From assembly GCA_963725415.1 (NCBI GenBank), contig CAVRZY010000022.1:1-51294 (forward strand): a DNA stretch of 51,294 nucleotides. The letters are read 5' to 3'. The stretch is from CAVRZY01 sp963725415 (lineage in GTDB: Bacteria > Acidobacteriota > Terriglobia > Bryobacterales > Bryobacteraceae). Each line of letters starts with the position of its first letter. The stretch's first letter is position 1. A model generated the notes under the pieces. That model did not search any database. It was given only the letters and a program-made list of their open reading frames with translations, and was not told the DNA's origin. This document shows, in pieces, positions 29,393-39,974 of this stretch. The translations under genes and the position numbers were made by a program.

Positions 29393-29648
29393 CGAGCGCA
29401 GGCTCCCAGCCGTAGGCGCGGATCATCAGACTCCGATCCAGGTGGCGCGCCGCTGTCCTGAGGAAGATCTCCCGCTCGCTGGCGCGTGGATGATCCAGTC
29501 GTACGCCCGCCTCGTATATCTGCAACAGGAACCGGCTCGCCTCCAGCACGGCAAGGAGCTTGTCGCCCAAGGGCATCCGGCGCTGGAGAGACAACCACAC
29601 CTCCAACGCGCGCGGATCCGTGTCCGTGAATTCCTCCGCGGGCCTCAT
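29367..29648 (-). CDS. Small helical partner of the nucleotidyltransferase
   Basis: 93-residue protein. The pattern DTDPRALEVWLSLQRRMPLG, then EAGVRLDHPRASEREIFLRT and ARHLDRSLMIRAYGW matches a short protein commonly encoded just before nucleotidyltransferases such as the next gene, in what looks like a toxin-antitoxin-type pair. Its biochemical role is not established. It appears intact even though its partner is damaged. It overlaps that partner by 26 bases. Confidence 0.75.
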   Translation of the reverse strand: MRPAEEFTDTDPRALEVWLSLQRRMPLGDKLLAVLEASRFLLQIYEAGVRLDHPRASEREIFLRTAARHLDRSLMIRAYGWEPALDDNPGRRP

Positions 29649-29707
29649 TTCGCTTCAACTATAGCAGAGCCGAAAATCCAGATCCCGCATAGTCAGCACA
29701 GTCACGC

Positions 29708-30345
29708 TCACCCCACCAGTTCCCGCAAGTCGTCGATCCAGTAGTCTGGCGCCCAGCGGGCCAAGTCTTCGAGGCCGCCATAGCCGTAGCGCACGGCGCA
29801 GATCTTGACTCCGGCGCGGCAGCCGGCTTGCATGTCGGCGGGGGCGTCGCCCACCAGCAGGCAGTCTTCGGGGCGGGCGTTCAGGGCCGTCAGAGCTGCC
29901 TGGATTACGTCGGGGGCGGGCTTGTAGGGAAATCCGTCGGTGCCCTGCACGTGGTCGAAGTAGTGGATCAATCCGAAGTGTTCCAGAATGGCTCGGGCGT
30001 TGAAGGTGTTCTTGGTGGTAGCGGTGGACTTGCGCCCTCTCAGGGCCGCCAGAGCTTCCCGCACCCCCAGATACACTCGGGTCTGGCGGTGCTGCCGGGC
30101 CGGGTAAATGACGCGATAGTTCTGGATCAGGTGCTCGTACTGCTCCTCGGTGTACTCCGGAAGCAACTCCCGGAACATGTCCAGCAGATGCACCCCGACA
30201 TACTTCTTCAAGCCGGAGTGATCGATGGACTGGCAGGGAGTTTCGGCGAGAACGTCGAGGATGGCGCCGCAGATGTCGGCGGCCGAGTCCAGCAGGGTAC
30301 CGTCGATGTCGAACAGGTAAACAGGAAAAGCGGGGATGTGCGGCA

Positions 30346-30346
<1 letters not shown>
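29708..30346 (-). CDS. HAD-family phosphatase (phosphoglycolate phosphatase-like)
   Basis: 212-residue HAD hydrolase. Motif I is VYLFDIDGTLLDSA, with the nucleophile Asp13 and general acid Asp15; motif III Lys lies in FPYKPAPDVI and motif IV in LLVGDAPADMQAGCRAG. The helical cap follows motif I, as in the Gph/PGP subfamily. Its substrate is probably 2-phosphoglycolate or another small phosphate ester, but that is not settled. The ATG shares a base with the ftsH stop (TGATG), so expression is coupled to ftsH. Confidence 0.88.
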
Positions 30347-32238
<1,892 letters not shown>

Positions 32239-32289
32239 CGAGACCTCTTACCCGCCATGGGTAGTGCCGCCTCCTCAAGCAACATCCTG

Positions 32290-32295
32290 ATTATA
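32290..32295 (-). promoter_or_regulatory. -10 box before ftsH
   Basis: A perfect TATAAT on the minus strand lies about 52 bases before the ftsH ATG, in the short tilS-ftsH gap. The -35 region is not clear, so a promoter is likely but not certain. Confidence 0.4.
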
Positions 32296-32322
32296 AGACG
32301 CTTATACCAGAAAGCAGGATTC

Positions 32323-33753
32323 CTAGTTTTCAGTGAATTCACCAATTTCCTGCACTCTCAGGACGGTTCGGCTGGCCGGGCTCGCGGCGAAATCTGCTGC
32401 CGGTCCGAACCGCGCCGCCCAGACAATTGCCTCCCCGCAGGTGATGATCGGCCACCCGCGCCGTTCCCACAATGGCACTCGCGCCCGGTGGAAGAGGAGC
32501 TTGATCTTTACCTGGCTGGTGTGCCCGACTGGTCGATATTGATCTCCCGGCCTCCAGTTGCGCAATTCCAGTGCACCGGAGACCCGCTGCCAGTCCAATT
32601 CGCTTCCTCTTGTATTATAACCGGTTCCGGAAGGCGGCTGCGCTTTTTCATCGCCTCGGAATGGTTCTATGAGTTCCAGCCCGATCGTAATACTGCTCCC
32701 CGGAAGAGCATATCGGCCGGGTACCGAGACCGTGAGGCGGTCATTGCGCCTCTCCCGCCCGCCTTGCCCTGAGGGGACCAGCCGGATCCAGTCGAACGAC
32801 CGCAGCACATCCAGACCGGGGATCTGGGCGTGGCCATGCCCCTTCTCCAGCCCAGCCAGCCGGAGCACCTGCTCGACGTGCGCGAAACCGATGCGGCGCA
32901 GGTCGCCCCGGGCCAGCTCGATGGCCCTTCGAACCAGGCGCCGGGCCAGGGCTGGAGGAAGATCCTTGAGCTTTCCGGCGCGCAGGAACACCGCCGGGGG
33001 ACGCACCTCCAGATGAGTGGCAGCTAGTCGCTCGACTTCCCTACCCCAGTATTGCTCCTCGTCCTGCGCCAACTGCGCTGTATGGGCCAGAGTCTGCGCC
33101 AGGGCCGGATTCCACTCCCGCATGAGCGCCGGCAGCAGGTCGTGACGAATCCGGTTGCGGGCGAAGCCCCGGTCGGCGTTCGAGGAGTCCTCACGCCAGG
33201 GGATGCCGCGCTGGCGAAGGTAGGCCAGCACTTCGGCGCGGTCAATTTCCAGGAGCGGGCGAACGAAGCCTTCCGGAGTCACCGGGCGCATGCCAGCCAG
33301 TCCGGCCGTGCCGGCGCCCCGCAGGAACCGGAACAGCACCGTTTCGGCCTGGTCCGAGCGCGTGTGGCCCAGGGCCACTCGGTCCAGGCGTCCGTCCTTC
33401 AGAAATTCCAGGAAGAACTCGCGGCGCACCCGGCGGGCGGCCTGTTCGAGATTGTCGCCGGTGGCCTGGCTGATGCCACGCACGTCAACCTGCCGGAAAT
33501 ACGCGCGCAGGCCCAGCCTCTGAGCCAGCTCGCGAACGAACTCGGCGTCGGTGGCCGACTCTTCTCCCCGCAACTGGTGATCCAAATGCAACACCACCAG
33601 CTCCAGTGCCCAGCGTGGGGCCAATTCATGCAGCACATCCAGCAGGCAGACCGAATCGGCCCCTCCGGACACCGCCACGCCCACCCGTTGCGCAGGGGCG
33701 ATCATGCCGTAGCGGAGAATGGTTTGCTCGACGTGCTCCAACACTACCAACAT
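32323..33753 (-). CDS. tilS: tRNA(Ile)-lysidine synthetase
   Basis: Modifies C34 of tRNA-Ile(CAU) to lysidine so that it reads AUA and is charged with Ile; essential in most bacteria. The PP-loop ATPase motif VAVSGGADSVCLLDVLHEL is near residue 28. It is followed by LDHQLRGEESATDAEFVREL, GHTRSDQAETVLFRFLRGAG and the family's Arg-rich substrate region. The C-terminal half (NWRPGDQYRPVGHTSQVKIK) is the TilS C domain. The 476 residues match long-form TilS. It is transcribed toward ftsH. Confidence 0.94.
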   Translation of the reverse strand: MLVVLEHVEQTILRYGMIAPAQRVGVAVSGGADSVCLLDVLHELAPRWALELVVLHLDHQLRGEESATDAEFVRELAQRLGLRAYFRQVDVRGISQATGDNLEQAARRVRREFFLEFLKDGRLDRVALGHTRSDQAETVLFRFLRGAGTAGLAGMRPVTPEGFVRPLLEIDRAEVLAYLRQRGIPWREDSSNADRGFARNRIRHDLLPALMREWNPALAQTLAHTAQLAQDEEQYWGREVERLAATHLEVRPPAVFLRAGKLKDLPPALARRLVRRAIELARGDLRRIGFAHVEQVLRLAGLEKGHGHAQIPGLDVLRSFDWIRLVPSGQGGRERRNDRLTVSVPGRYALPGSSITIGLELIEPFRGDEKAQPPSGTGYNTRGSELDWQRVSGALELRNWRPGDQYRPVGHTSQVKIKLLFHRARVPLWERRGWPIITCGEAIVWAARFGPAADFAASPASRTVLRVQEIGEFTEN

Positions 33754-33843
33754 TGTAGGCTGCGGGAAGAACGGGGGAGCGGGTTATCCCCTTATTCTCC
33801 TCACGCGCTCCGTTCGTTGGCGCCGCCGGTTTAGCCGACAGCC

Positions 33844-34038
33844 TCACTCCCCCTCACCCTCCAGAATCCGCCCGACGTCTCTCTTGCCGTGCAGGATGCG
33901 TACCACCCTGATCGTGTGACGGTCCGGCTGCAAGTAGTAGATCCGGAGAGCGGCGGCGCCGTATGCGAATTCCTCGAGCAGGAAACGAACCTGACTCAGA
34001 ATGTCTCCGCGGGCGGCTGGGGAAAGGATCAGCTTCAC
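33844..34038 (-). CDS. Shortened ParE-like toxin
   Basis: 64-residue product starting at a GTG that overlaps the antitoxin stop (GTGA). The N-terminus (VKLILSPAARGDILSQVRFL) and C-terminus (RIYYLQPDRHTIRVVRILHG, then KRDVGRIL) are typical of ParE/RelE-superfamily toxins. Such toxins usually have about 95 residues; here the middle (the second helix and the first strands) is missing and the ends are joined in frame. It is probably inactive, though this is inference. No frameshift or stop is involved. Confidence 0.75.
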   Translation of the reverse strand: MKLILSPAARGDILSQVRFLLEEFAYGAAALRIYYLQPDRHTIRVVRILHGKRDVGRILEGEGE

Positions 34039-34298
34039 GCGCGTTTTCTGTGTTTCTCGATGAGCCCGGCCACTTCCGTCTTCAGTTCTTTCCAAAACTT
34101 GCGGTCCAGCTCGATGCCATCGCCGGACTCGAGCCCTTCTAACAGCAGTGCTTCGAGGCGCTCCTCAGCCTCCCGGCATTCTGCCTCTCTGAGAAGCCCA
34201 CGGAAGTATTCGCTAACGTTGCCGTAGCCCTTCGTTTTCACTTGCCGCTGGACGAATTTCCGCAACGCCTGGGGCAACGAAATGGTAACGGTGGTCAT
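34035..34298 (-). CDS. ParD-like antitoxin
   Basis: 87-residue ribbon-helix-helix protein: TTVTISLPQALRKFVQRQVK is the DNA-binding ribbon and first helix, followed by YGNVSEYFRGLLREAECREA and an acidic C-terminal toxin-binding tail. Full length for ParD. It overlaps the toxin start by four bases, the usual antitoxin-first order, and should repress its own operon. Because its toxin is shortened, it may now act only as a DNA-binding protein or protect against related toxins. Confidence 0.85.
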   Translation of the reverse strand: MTTVTISLPQALRKFVQRQVKTKGYGNVSEYFRGLLREAECREAEERLEALLLEGLESGDGIELDRKFWKELKTEVAGLIEKHRKRA

Positions 34299-34415
34299 GC
34301 CATGTCCCTGCCGATGGTTAGCTCCGAGTCCATCGTACCAGATGTCTTAATAGATAACAACTGTTCTCATCCCTGATCCGCAATGCCTCAGTCTCGGGGA
34401 CCGGACTTGAGATCT

Positions 34416-34510
34416 GCGAAAAGTGGGGACAGGCAGCCATTTTTCCAGTCCCAAAATGAATCTCCGCCGCTGTCGCGCAGGAAAAAATGGTGCCTGTCCC
34501 CACTTTTCGC
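34416..34510. repeat. Long inverted repeat with GGGGACAGGC arms
   Basis: The left arm (34416-34446, GCGAAAAGTGGGGACAGGC then CCATTTTTCC) pairs with the right arm (34480-34510) over about 31 bases, around a 33-base centre. From memory, arms of this type resemble the repeats that accompany REP-associated tyrosine transposases. No transposase is encoded here. Confidence 0.8.
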
Positions 34511-34539
34511 CTCCGCGCTTGGCCTCATTGCCCCCGAGG

Positions 34540-35121
34540 CTATTGCAGGCCCAGTCTTTTCAGCGCGGCACGGGCTTCAGAGATCTGCGGCAGGCGCCTG
34601 GCGGAGCCCTCGAAGGGCGAGAGAAACTCGCGGTATTCGCTCACGGCCTGCTCGCGCTTGCCGGTGGCCTCGTACACCTGGCCCAGATAGAAGTGGCACA
34701 GCAGGGTCAGCAGCGGCGAGCGGGTGTGAATCGTGCCCAACCACATAAGGAGCCAGCGCTGAAGGTATAGAACACGGCGCAGCAGGTGCTCGGCGGCGAC
34801 ATGGTCCTTCCGGAGAAGTGCGGCCCGCGCCTCATACAACGGAATCCAGCATTCGTTCGCAACCGGAAGATGCAGCTCAGATGCTGGTGGCACCCGTGGG
34901 TCGTTGCGCTGGAGCGCGGTAGCCATCTGATTCTGGGTGCGCCAGAATTGCACCCCTGGCGGCCTCAACCATGGACGCGCGGAGGCGAACTGCTGGAGGC
35001 TGCGTTCGGCGGCGGCCGAGTCACCCTCGACGGCCTCCAGCAACGAGATGGCCAACTGTTCCTCGCCCTCCAGTCTCTGCCGGCGGGCGAAGGCGAGAGC
35101 CGAGGCGCTATCTCCCAGCAC
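34540..35121 (-). CDS. C-terminal TPR segment of the interrupted kinase gene
   Basis: A 193-residue reading frame of helical repeats (ARRQRLEGEEQLAISLLEAV, LLCHFYLGQVYEATGKREQA) ending LKRLGLQ with TAG. It is in the same frame as the segment ending at 35188. Only one TAG, at a position that reads as Gln (KAIV-stop-HASANRNEVAG), separates them, and the 22 codons between that stop and this start continue the TPR pattern without a gap. I infer that this is the end of the protein that starts at 37458, not a separate gene. Confidence 0.6.
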   Translation of the reverse strand: MLGDSASALAFARRQRLEGEEQLAISLLEAVEGDSAAAERSLQQFASARPWLRPPGVQFWRTQNQMATALQRNDPRVPPASELHLPVANECWIPLYEARAALLRKDHVAAEHLLRRVLYLQRWLLMWLGTIHTRSPLLTLLCHFYLGQVYEATGKREQAVSEYREFLSPFEGSARRLPQISEARAALKRLGLQ

Positions 35122-35187
35122 TTGCGAAATGTGGGCCAGCGCCAGAAGCGCCTGTCCGGCGACCTCGTTGCGGTTTGCGCTGGCATG

Positions 35188-36666
35188 CTAAACAATCGCT
35201 TTTCGATACAGGTCCCGGGCCGCCTCCAGCCGTCCCCGCGCCTCCTCCAGATGCGCCTCGTAGAACAGGATCAGTGGATCTTTCGATAGGCGGCCGTACT
35301 CCCGCAGGGTGGACTCGGCCAGGGAGAACTTCTTCTGATCCGTGTAGACGAAGGCCAGAGCAAAATGAACCCAGTAGTCAATTGACGCAGGTCCCAGTTC
35401 CAGGGAATTTTGATACGCCGGGATAGCTTCCTCGTTGCGGCCAGCCAGGAAGAAGAGGTCCCCGCGGCTGGCCGGCGGGAAGGGGTGTCCCGGCAGGAGC
35501 GCACGGCAGCGGTCGTTGGCCTCCAGCGCGGCGGCCAGGTTTCCGGTTCCGACCTGGGCGAAGGAAAGCTGGTTCCAGAGGAAATGGTCGTTGGGGTCGA
35601 GCCTCACCCCTTCCCGTAGGACTTCGACCGACCGTTCGAATCGGTCGCTGCGCATATGAGTTCCAGCCAGGCGATTGCGGTCCAGGCTTTCTCGGGGAAA
35701 CTCGGCCAGCAGAGCCTCATAGGCGCGCTGGGCTCCATCATAGTCGGCTCCCATCATCGCCCGCGTTCCCTGGAGGGACAGTTGAGTCTTGCGCGGCAGA
35801 CGGGACTCGATGCCGTCGAGCTTTTGCCAGATCTCATAGGCTCCTCGCTGAGGTCCGTACTGGACACGGTAGTTGGCGATTTGATACCAGGCGAGAGCGA
35901 ATTGCGGGTCCAGCCGGACTGCTTCCTCGAACTCCCGCAACGCCTCTACCTGTTCGAATCTTCGGTAAGCGTCGAGTCCAAGTTGGTAGTGACGATAGGC
36001 CTCCACATTGGAGGTCGCCACCTCTTCGAGGGCGGGGGCGTTTCCGGGAAGACTCCCGGCGGGCAGAAAGCGCTCCGCCAGGCGCGCGGTAAGCGAGTCC
36101 ACCATCTGGAAGACGGCGTCGATGTTCTCGCCCTCCACCTTCTCGGAGCAGAGGACCTGGCCGCTGACGGAGTCCTGCACGCGAACGTCCAGCCGGAGGC
36201 GGCTGGGGCCGATGCGCAGCAGCGCTCCGGAGACGAACGCCGAGGCGCCGGTATCGCGCGCAACCGCCTGTGCCAGGGCGGGCGTCATGGTGGGCGAGTC
36301 CTTCTTTCCGATGCGCTCGAGCGCCGCGGCGATGCGCTCGGTGGAAAGCACGTCCATGCCCTTCACCTGCGACAGGTTAGTGGTGAGCATCTCCGTGAGG
36401 CCGCGATCCAGCCAGTCCAACGCGCGGTCCTGCGAGAGATTGGTGAAGTAGAGCACCGCGATGGCCTTGCGGGTGGGCGCCGGGGCTGGACGCAAGCTGC
36501 GCCAGAACCACAGTCCCAGCACAGCAAGCAGTACGACTGCTGCGATAACGGGCCACAGCCTGCGGCGCGTGGGCCTGGGCATGGCCGTGACTGTGGGATG
36601 CGACTCGGTGTCCCGCTTTAGGCGCTTGAGGTCGGCGCGCAGCTCCGCGGCCGACTGGCAGCGCAC
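35188..36666 (-). CDS. Middle segment of the interrupted kinase: TM helix, TolB-like domain and TPR
   Basis: A 492-residue frame. It begins with the end of the kinase C-lobe (RCQSAAELRADLKRLKRD), then a membrane helix (LWPVIAAVVLLAVLGLWFW), a TolB/FlgO-like domain (IAVLYFTNLSQDRALDWLDR, LTEMLTTNLSQVKGMDVLST) and TPR repeats (EALREFEEAVRLDPQFALAW). The GTG start used here is only the first possible start after an in-frame TAG at 36700; eleven sense codons before it already read as kinase (TISKALEKDRE). It ends at a second in-frame TAG at 35188. The intact paralogue just upstream (37455-39794) has the same domain order. Confidence 0.65.
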   Translation of the reverse strand: MRCQSAAELRADLKRLKRDTESHPTVTAMPRPTRRRLWPVIAAVVLLAVLGLWFWRSLRPAPAPTRKAIAVLYFTNLSQDRALDWLDRGLTEMLTTNLSQVKGMDVLSTERIAAALERIGKKDSPTMTPALAQAVARDTGASAFVSGALLRIGPSRLRLDVRVQDSVSGQVLCSEKVEGENIDAVFQMVDSLTARLAERFLPAGSLPGNAPALEEVATSNVEAYRHYQLGLDAYRRFEQVEALREFEEAVRLDPQFALAWYQIANYRVQYGPQRGAYEIWQKLDGIESRLPRKTQLSLQGTRAMMGADYDGAQRAYEALLAEFPRESLDRNRLAGTHMRSDRFERSVEVLREGVRLDPNDHFLWNQLSFAQVGTGNLAAALEANDRCRALLPGHPFPPASRGDLFFLAGRNEEAIPAYQNSLELGPASIDYWVHFALAFVYTDQKKFSLAESTLREYGRLSKDPLILFYEAHLEEARGRLEAARDLYRKAIV

Positions 36667-36699
36667 CTCCCGGTCCTTCTCCAGCGCCTTGCTGATGGT

Positions 36700-37458
36700 C
36701 TATTCCAGCCCAGCAGGCAGGGCCGGATTCAACTCCCGCACCCCAGCGGGCCGCCGGTTCAGAATCGCATCGTGAATCACCGCCGTGGTGGTCCCCGCAA
36801 ACGGCCGCCGCCCGGTGGCCATCTCGTAGAGCACCGCCCCGAACGAGAACAGGTCGGTGCGCGCGTCCAGTTCCTGGCCCCGCGCCTGCTCCGGCGACAT
36901 GTAGGCGATGGTCCCCACCGCCGTCCCCGGCGAGGTAAGGGCCTCTTCGAGCGTCAGCGTGGGCGCCTCCGGCCCCAACCGCCGCTCGGCCACCAGCTTC
37001 GCCAGACCGAAGTCCAGAATCTTGGCTTCTCCGCGCTCGGTGACAAAGATGTTGGCCGGCTTGATGTCGCGGTGCACGATACCCTTGCGGTGCGCCGCCT
37101 CCAGCGCATCGGCGATCTGAATGGCCAGCTCCAGCAGTTCACCGGTCTCCAGCGGCCGGCGCCCGATTCGCTGCCTAAGCGTCTCGCCCTCCAGCAACTC
37201 CATGGCAATGAAGGGCTGCCCTTCGGCCTCGTCGATGTCATGAATGGTGCAGATGTGGGGATGATTGAGAGCAGAAGCCGCCTGGGCCTCGCGCTGGAAG
37301 CGCTCCAGCGCATGGAGGTCCTTGGACAGTTCCTGCGGCAGAAACTTCAGGGCGACGGTGCGCTTGAGCTTGAGGTCTTCGGCCTTGTAGACCACGCCCA
37401 TGCCGCCGCCGCCGAGTTTTTCCAGGATGCGGTAGTGCGAGATCGTACTCCCAGTCAT
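36700..37458 (-). CDS. Kinase domain segment of the interrupted Ser/Thr kinase
   Basis: 252 residues forming nearly a whole eukaryotic-type kinase domain: LGGGGMGVVYKAED (Gly loop), VALKFLP (Lys), IVHRDIKPANIFV (catalytic loop), ILDFGLAKL (Mg Asp) and YMSPEQARG (P+1). The frame ends at LPAGLE followed by TAG and then resumes in the same frame as kinase C-lobe. So the truncation comes from a single nonsense codon, possibly CAG to TAG. Its ATG overlaps the stop of the upstream kinase (ATGA), so the two kinases form an operon. Without readthrough, the product would lack the last helix and all TPRs. Confidence 0.8.
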   Translation of the reverse strand: MTGSTISHYRILEKLGGGGMGVVYKAEDLKLKRTVALKFLPQELSKDLHALERFQREAQAASALNHPHICTIHDIDEAEGQPFIAMELLEGETLRQRIGRRPLETGELLELAIQIADALEAAHRKGIVHRDIKPANIFVTERGEAKILDFGLAKLVAERRLGPEAPTLTLEEALTSPGTAVGTIAYMSPEQARGQELDARTDLFSFGAVLYEMATGRRPFAGTTTAVIHDAILNRRPAGVRELNPALPAGLE

Positions 37459-39794
37459 GACAGCTTGGCGCGACGAAGCAGTTCCTGGAACCGCGGTTCG
37501 GATCGTAGCGGGTCAAATACGGGGCTCACGTTGATGTAGGGTATCCAGCTAGAGCGGGAGTCCGCGGCACTCTGCAGGCAATCCATTGCCTGCCAGGCCC
37601 TTCCCAAAGCAATGTGAACCATGGCCATGTAATAGGGGCATACGTAACGCTTCATAGAGAGCGCGACAAGTGCATCCAACACCCTCTCCGCATCCTGCCT
37701 GTGGCCCGCCTGCCCGTAGACCCAACCCAGGGTGCCCCGCTCCGCGACAGTGCCTCCGAAGAAGCTGAGGGATTTCTCGAGTGCTGCGATCGCCTGTTCG
37801 AACAACCCTTTCAAGCCGTAGGCCCAGCCTAGGAACCAGTAGATTTCATGGAAGTTGGGATCGATTCTCACTGCATTCCGGCAGTCCTCAATCGCCGCAT
37901 CGTATTGGCGGGCGTGGATGTGATGAAAGGCAAGGTGCACGGTCATCTCGACGTCCAGCGGGTCGAGTTCGTACGCTCGAAGGCTCACGGCAAGAGACTC
38001 GTCCCAGCGCCCCAGCGCCACCAGCAGGTGCGAATACCAGTGGTACGCATTCGTGCAGTTGGGATTGAGTTCGAGGGCGCGCCGGAACTCCCTCTCGGCC
38101 ACGGCCCACTCCCAGTCGTAACAGAGTTTGATCATTCCCAGCGAGCTGTGTGCTTCCGGGAGGCTTTCGTCCAGTTGTAGAGCGCGGAGACTGGCCTCCC
38201 TGGCCTTCGCAATCCGCTCCCCGGCCGTGAGTGCGGCATCTTCGGAAGATACAAGCGACGCATAGGCGTCAGCGAGCCCAGCGTAGGCGAGCGCATACCC
38301 GGGATCGATCGCGAGCGCCCGGTGGTAGTGCTCGAGCGCCTTCCGGTACCCATCCGGGTTCCATTGATTCCAGTGGTACCGGCCCCGCAGGTACAGGTGG
38401 TAGGCCTCGGTGTTGGCGGTGGGACGTTTCACCAGGCGCTTCTTCTGTTCCCGGTTCAGCCGCAGTTGCAGCTTCTCCGTGATTTCCTGAGAAATCTCGT
38501 CTTGCACCTCGAAGATATCGGCCCCCTTGCGCCGGTATTGCCCACCCCAGATCTGGGAGCCGCGCTGCGCGTCCACGAGTTCGGCCGAGACAATGAGGAT
38601 GTCGCCACGCAGCGCGACCCGCCCGGTGAGCACCGTGCGGACATTCAGGCGCCTCGCCGCGTCGAGCGGATCGCCATGCCCTTTGAAACGGAACGCGGTG
38701 CTGCGCGCCATTACCTGCATTCTTGGCAGTTGTGAGAGCGCGCTAATGAGGCTTTCGGTGAGGCCGTCGCTGAGATACTCCAGGTCCGGATCTCCGCCAG
38801 CGTTTTCGAAAGGCAACACGGCCAGGCTTTCAACGCCGCGCGTCCCCGCCCCCCTTGGCACAGCCGCAGGATGCCGGGGGATTGAGCCGGCACGCCGAGT
38901 CGCCGGAGCCTGGCTGGCCGTTCTGCCCGAATCCCGGTCACGCTTCAACCGCCTCAGGTCTGCCTGGAGTTCTGAAGCAGACTGGTACCGCAATCCGGGG
39001 TCTTTCTCCAGCGCCTTGAAAATGATCCGCTGCAACTCGGCAGGCACGTCCGCCCGCGGCGTCCATGCCGGCGTCCGGTTCAGAATCGCCTCGAACACCA
39101 CCGCCGAAGTGTCTCCCGGAAAGGCGTGCCGGCCGGTGGCCATCTCGTAGAGCACCGCGCCGAACGAGAACAGGTCCGTGCGCGCGTCCAGCGCCACCCC
39201 TTTGGCCTGCTCCGGCGACATGTAGGCCACCGTGCCCACCGCCACGCCCGGGCTGGTCAGGGCATCTTCGGTCACCGTGGGCTGGTCCGCCCGTTCCGCT
39301 GGCTCCACCGCCCACGGCTTCTCCGGCAGCAGCTTTGCCAGCCCGAAATCCAGGATCTTGGCGTCGCCGCGCTCGGTCACAAAAATGTTGGCCGGCTTGA
39401 TGTCGCGGTGGACTATCCCTCGGGAGTGCGCGGCATCGAGGCCGTCGGCAATCTGAATCCCCCACTCCAGGATCTGCTCGGTGTCCAGGGGCCTGCCGGC
39501 GATCCGGCGCCTGAGCGTCTGGCCCTCTAGGTACTCCATCACGATGAAGGGCCGGCCCTCGTGTTCCTCGATGTCGTGGATGGTGCAGATGTGAGGGTGA
39601 TTCAGCGCGGAAGCGGCGCGGGCCTCCCGGCGCAAGCGCTCCACCGCCTGCGGGTCCTTGACGAGGTCTTCCGGCAGGAACTTCAGGGCAACCAGGCGGC
39701 CCAGCCGGGTATCCTCGGCCTTGTAGACCACGCCCATGCCGCCGCCGCCGAGTTTTTCCAGCACGCGGTAGTGCGAGATGGTTCGCCCGACCAT
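37455..39794 (-). CDS. Ser/Thr protein kinase with TolB-like and TPR domains
   Basis: 779-residue protein starting MVGRTISHYRVLEKLGG. The kinase domain (residues 1 to about 270) carries LGGGGMGVVYKAED, ALKFLP, IVHRDIKPANIFV, ILDFGLAKLL and YMSPEQAKG, all intact, so it should be active. A TolB/adenylate-cyclase-associated domain follows (SLAVLPFENAGGDPDLEYLS), and then many TPR repeats to the C-terminus. There is no clear membrane helix. The family is very common in Acidobacteriota; targets are unknown. Its open frame extends upstream antisense to gnd, but that part is not kinase-like, so the start at 39794 is preferred. It shares an operon with the next kinase. Confidence 0.9.
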   Translation of the reverse strand: MVGRTISHYRVLEKLGGGGMGVVYKAEDTRLGRLVALKFLPEDLVKDPQAVERLRREARAASALNHPHICTIHDIEEHEGRPFIVMEYLEGQTLRRRIAGRPLDTEQILEWGIQIADGLDAAHSRGIVHRDIKPANIFVTERGDAKILDFGLAKLLPEKPWAVEPAERADQPTVTEDALTSPGVAVGTVAYMSPEQAKGVALDARTDLFSFGAVLYEMATGRHAFPGDTSAVVFEAILNRTPAWTPRADVPAELQRIIFKALEKDPGLRYQSASELQADLRRLKRDRDSGRTASQAPATRRAGSIPRHPAAVPRGAGTRGVESLAVLPFENAGGDPDLEYLSDGLTESLISALSQLPRMQVMARSTAFRFKGHGDPLDAARRLNVRTVLTGRVALRGDILIVSAELVDAQRGSQIWGGQYRRKGADIFEVQDEISQEITEKLQLRLNREQKKRLVKRPTANTEAYHLYLRGRYHWNQWNPDGYRKALEHYHRALAIDPGYALAYAGLADAYASLVSSEDAALTAGERIAKAREASLRALQLDESLPEAHSSLGMIKLCYDWEWAVAEREFRRALELNPNCTNAYHWYSHLLVALGRWDESLAVSLRAYELDPLDVEMTVHLAFHHIHARQYDAAIEDCRNAVRIDPNFHEIYWFLGWAYGLKGLFEQAIAALEKSLSFFGGTVAERGTLGWVYGQAGHRQDAERVLDALVALSMKRYVCPYYMAMVHIALGRAWQAMDCLQSAADSRSSWIPYINVSPVFDPLRSEPRFQELLRRAKLS

Positions 39795-39974
39795 GACCTG
39801 GCTCCTCAGAGCAGGAGGCGTTGAGGTCTTCGCCTCCGAGCCATTGTATTCCAAAGGGTTCAGCTTCGCTCCGCCCGGCGGCAACATGCTATAAGGGAGA
39901 GTGAGCCTCGAAAGGGACTCGACCGGAATCCTTCCGACTGCGCCGAAAAGAGGCGCCAGCCCAGGAGCAATCAT

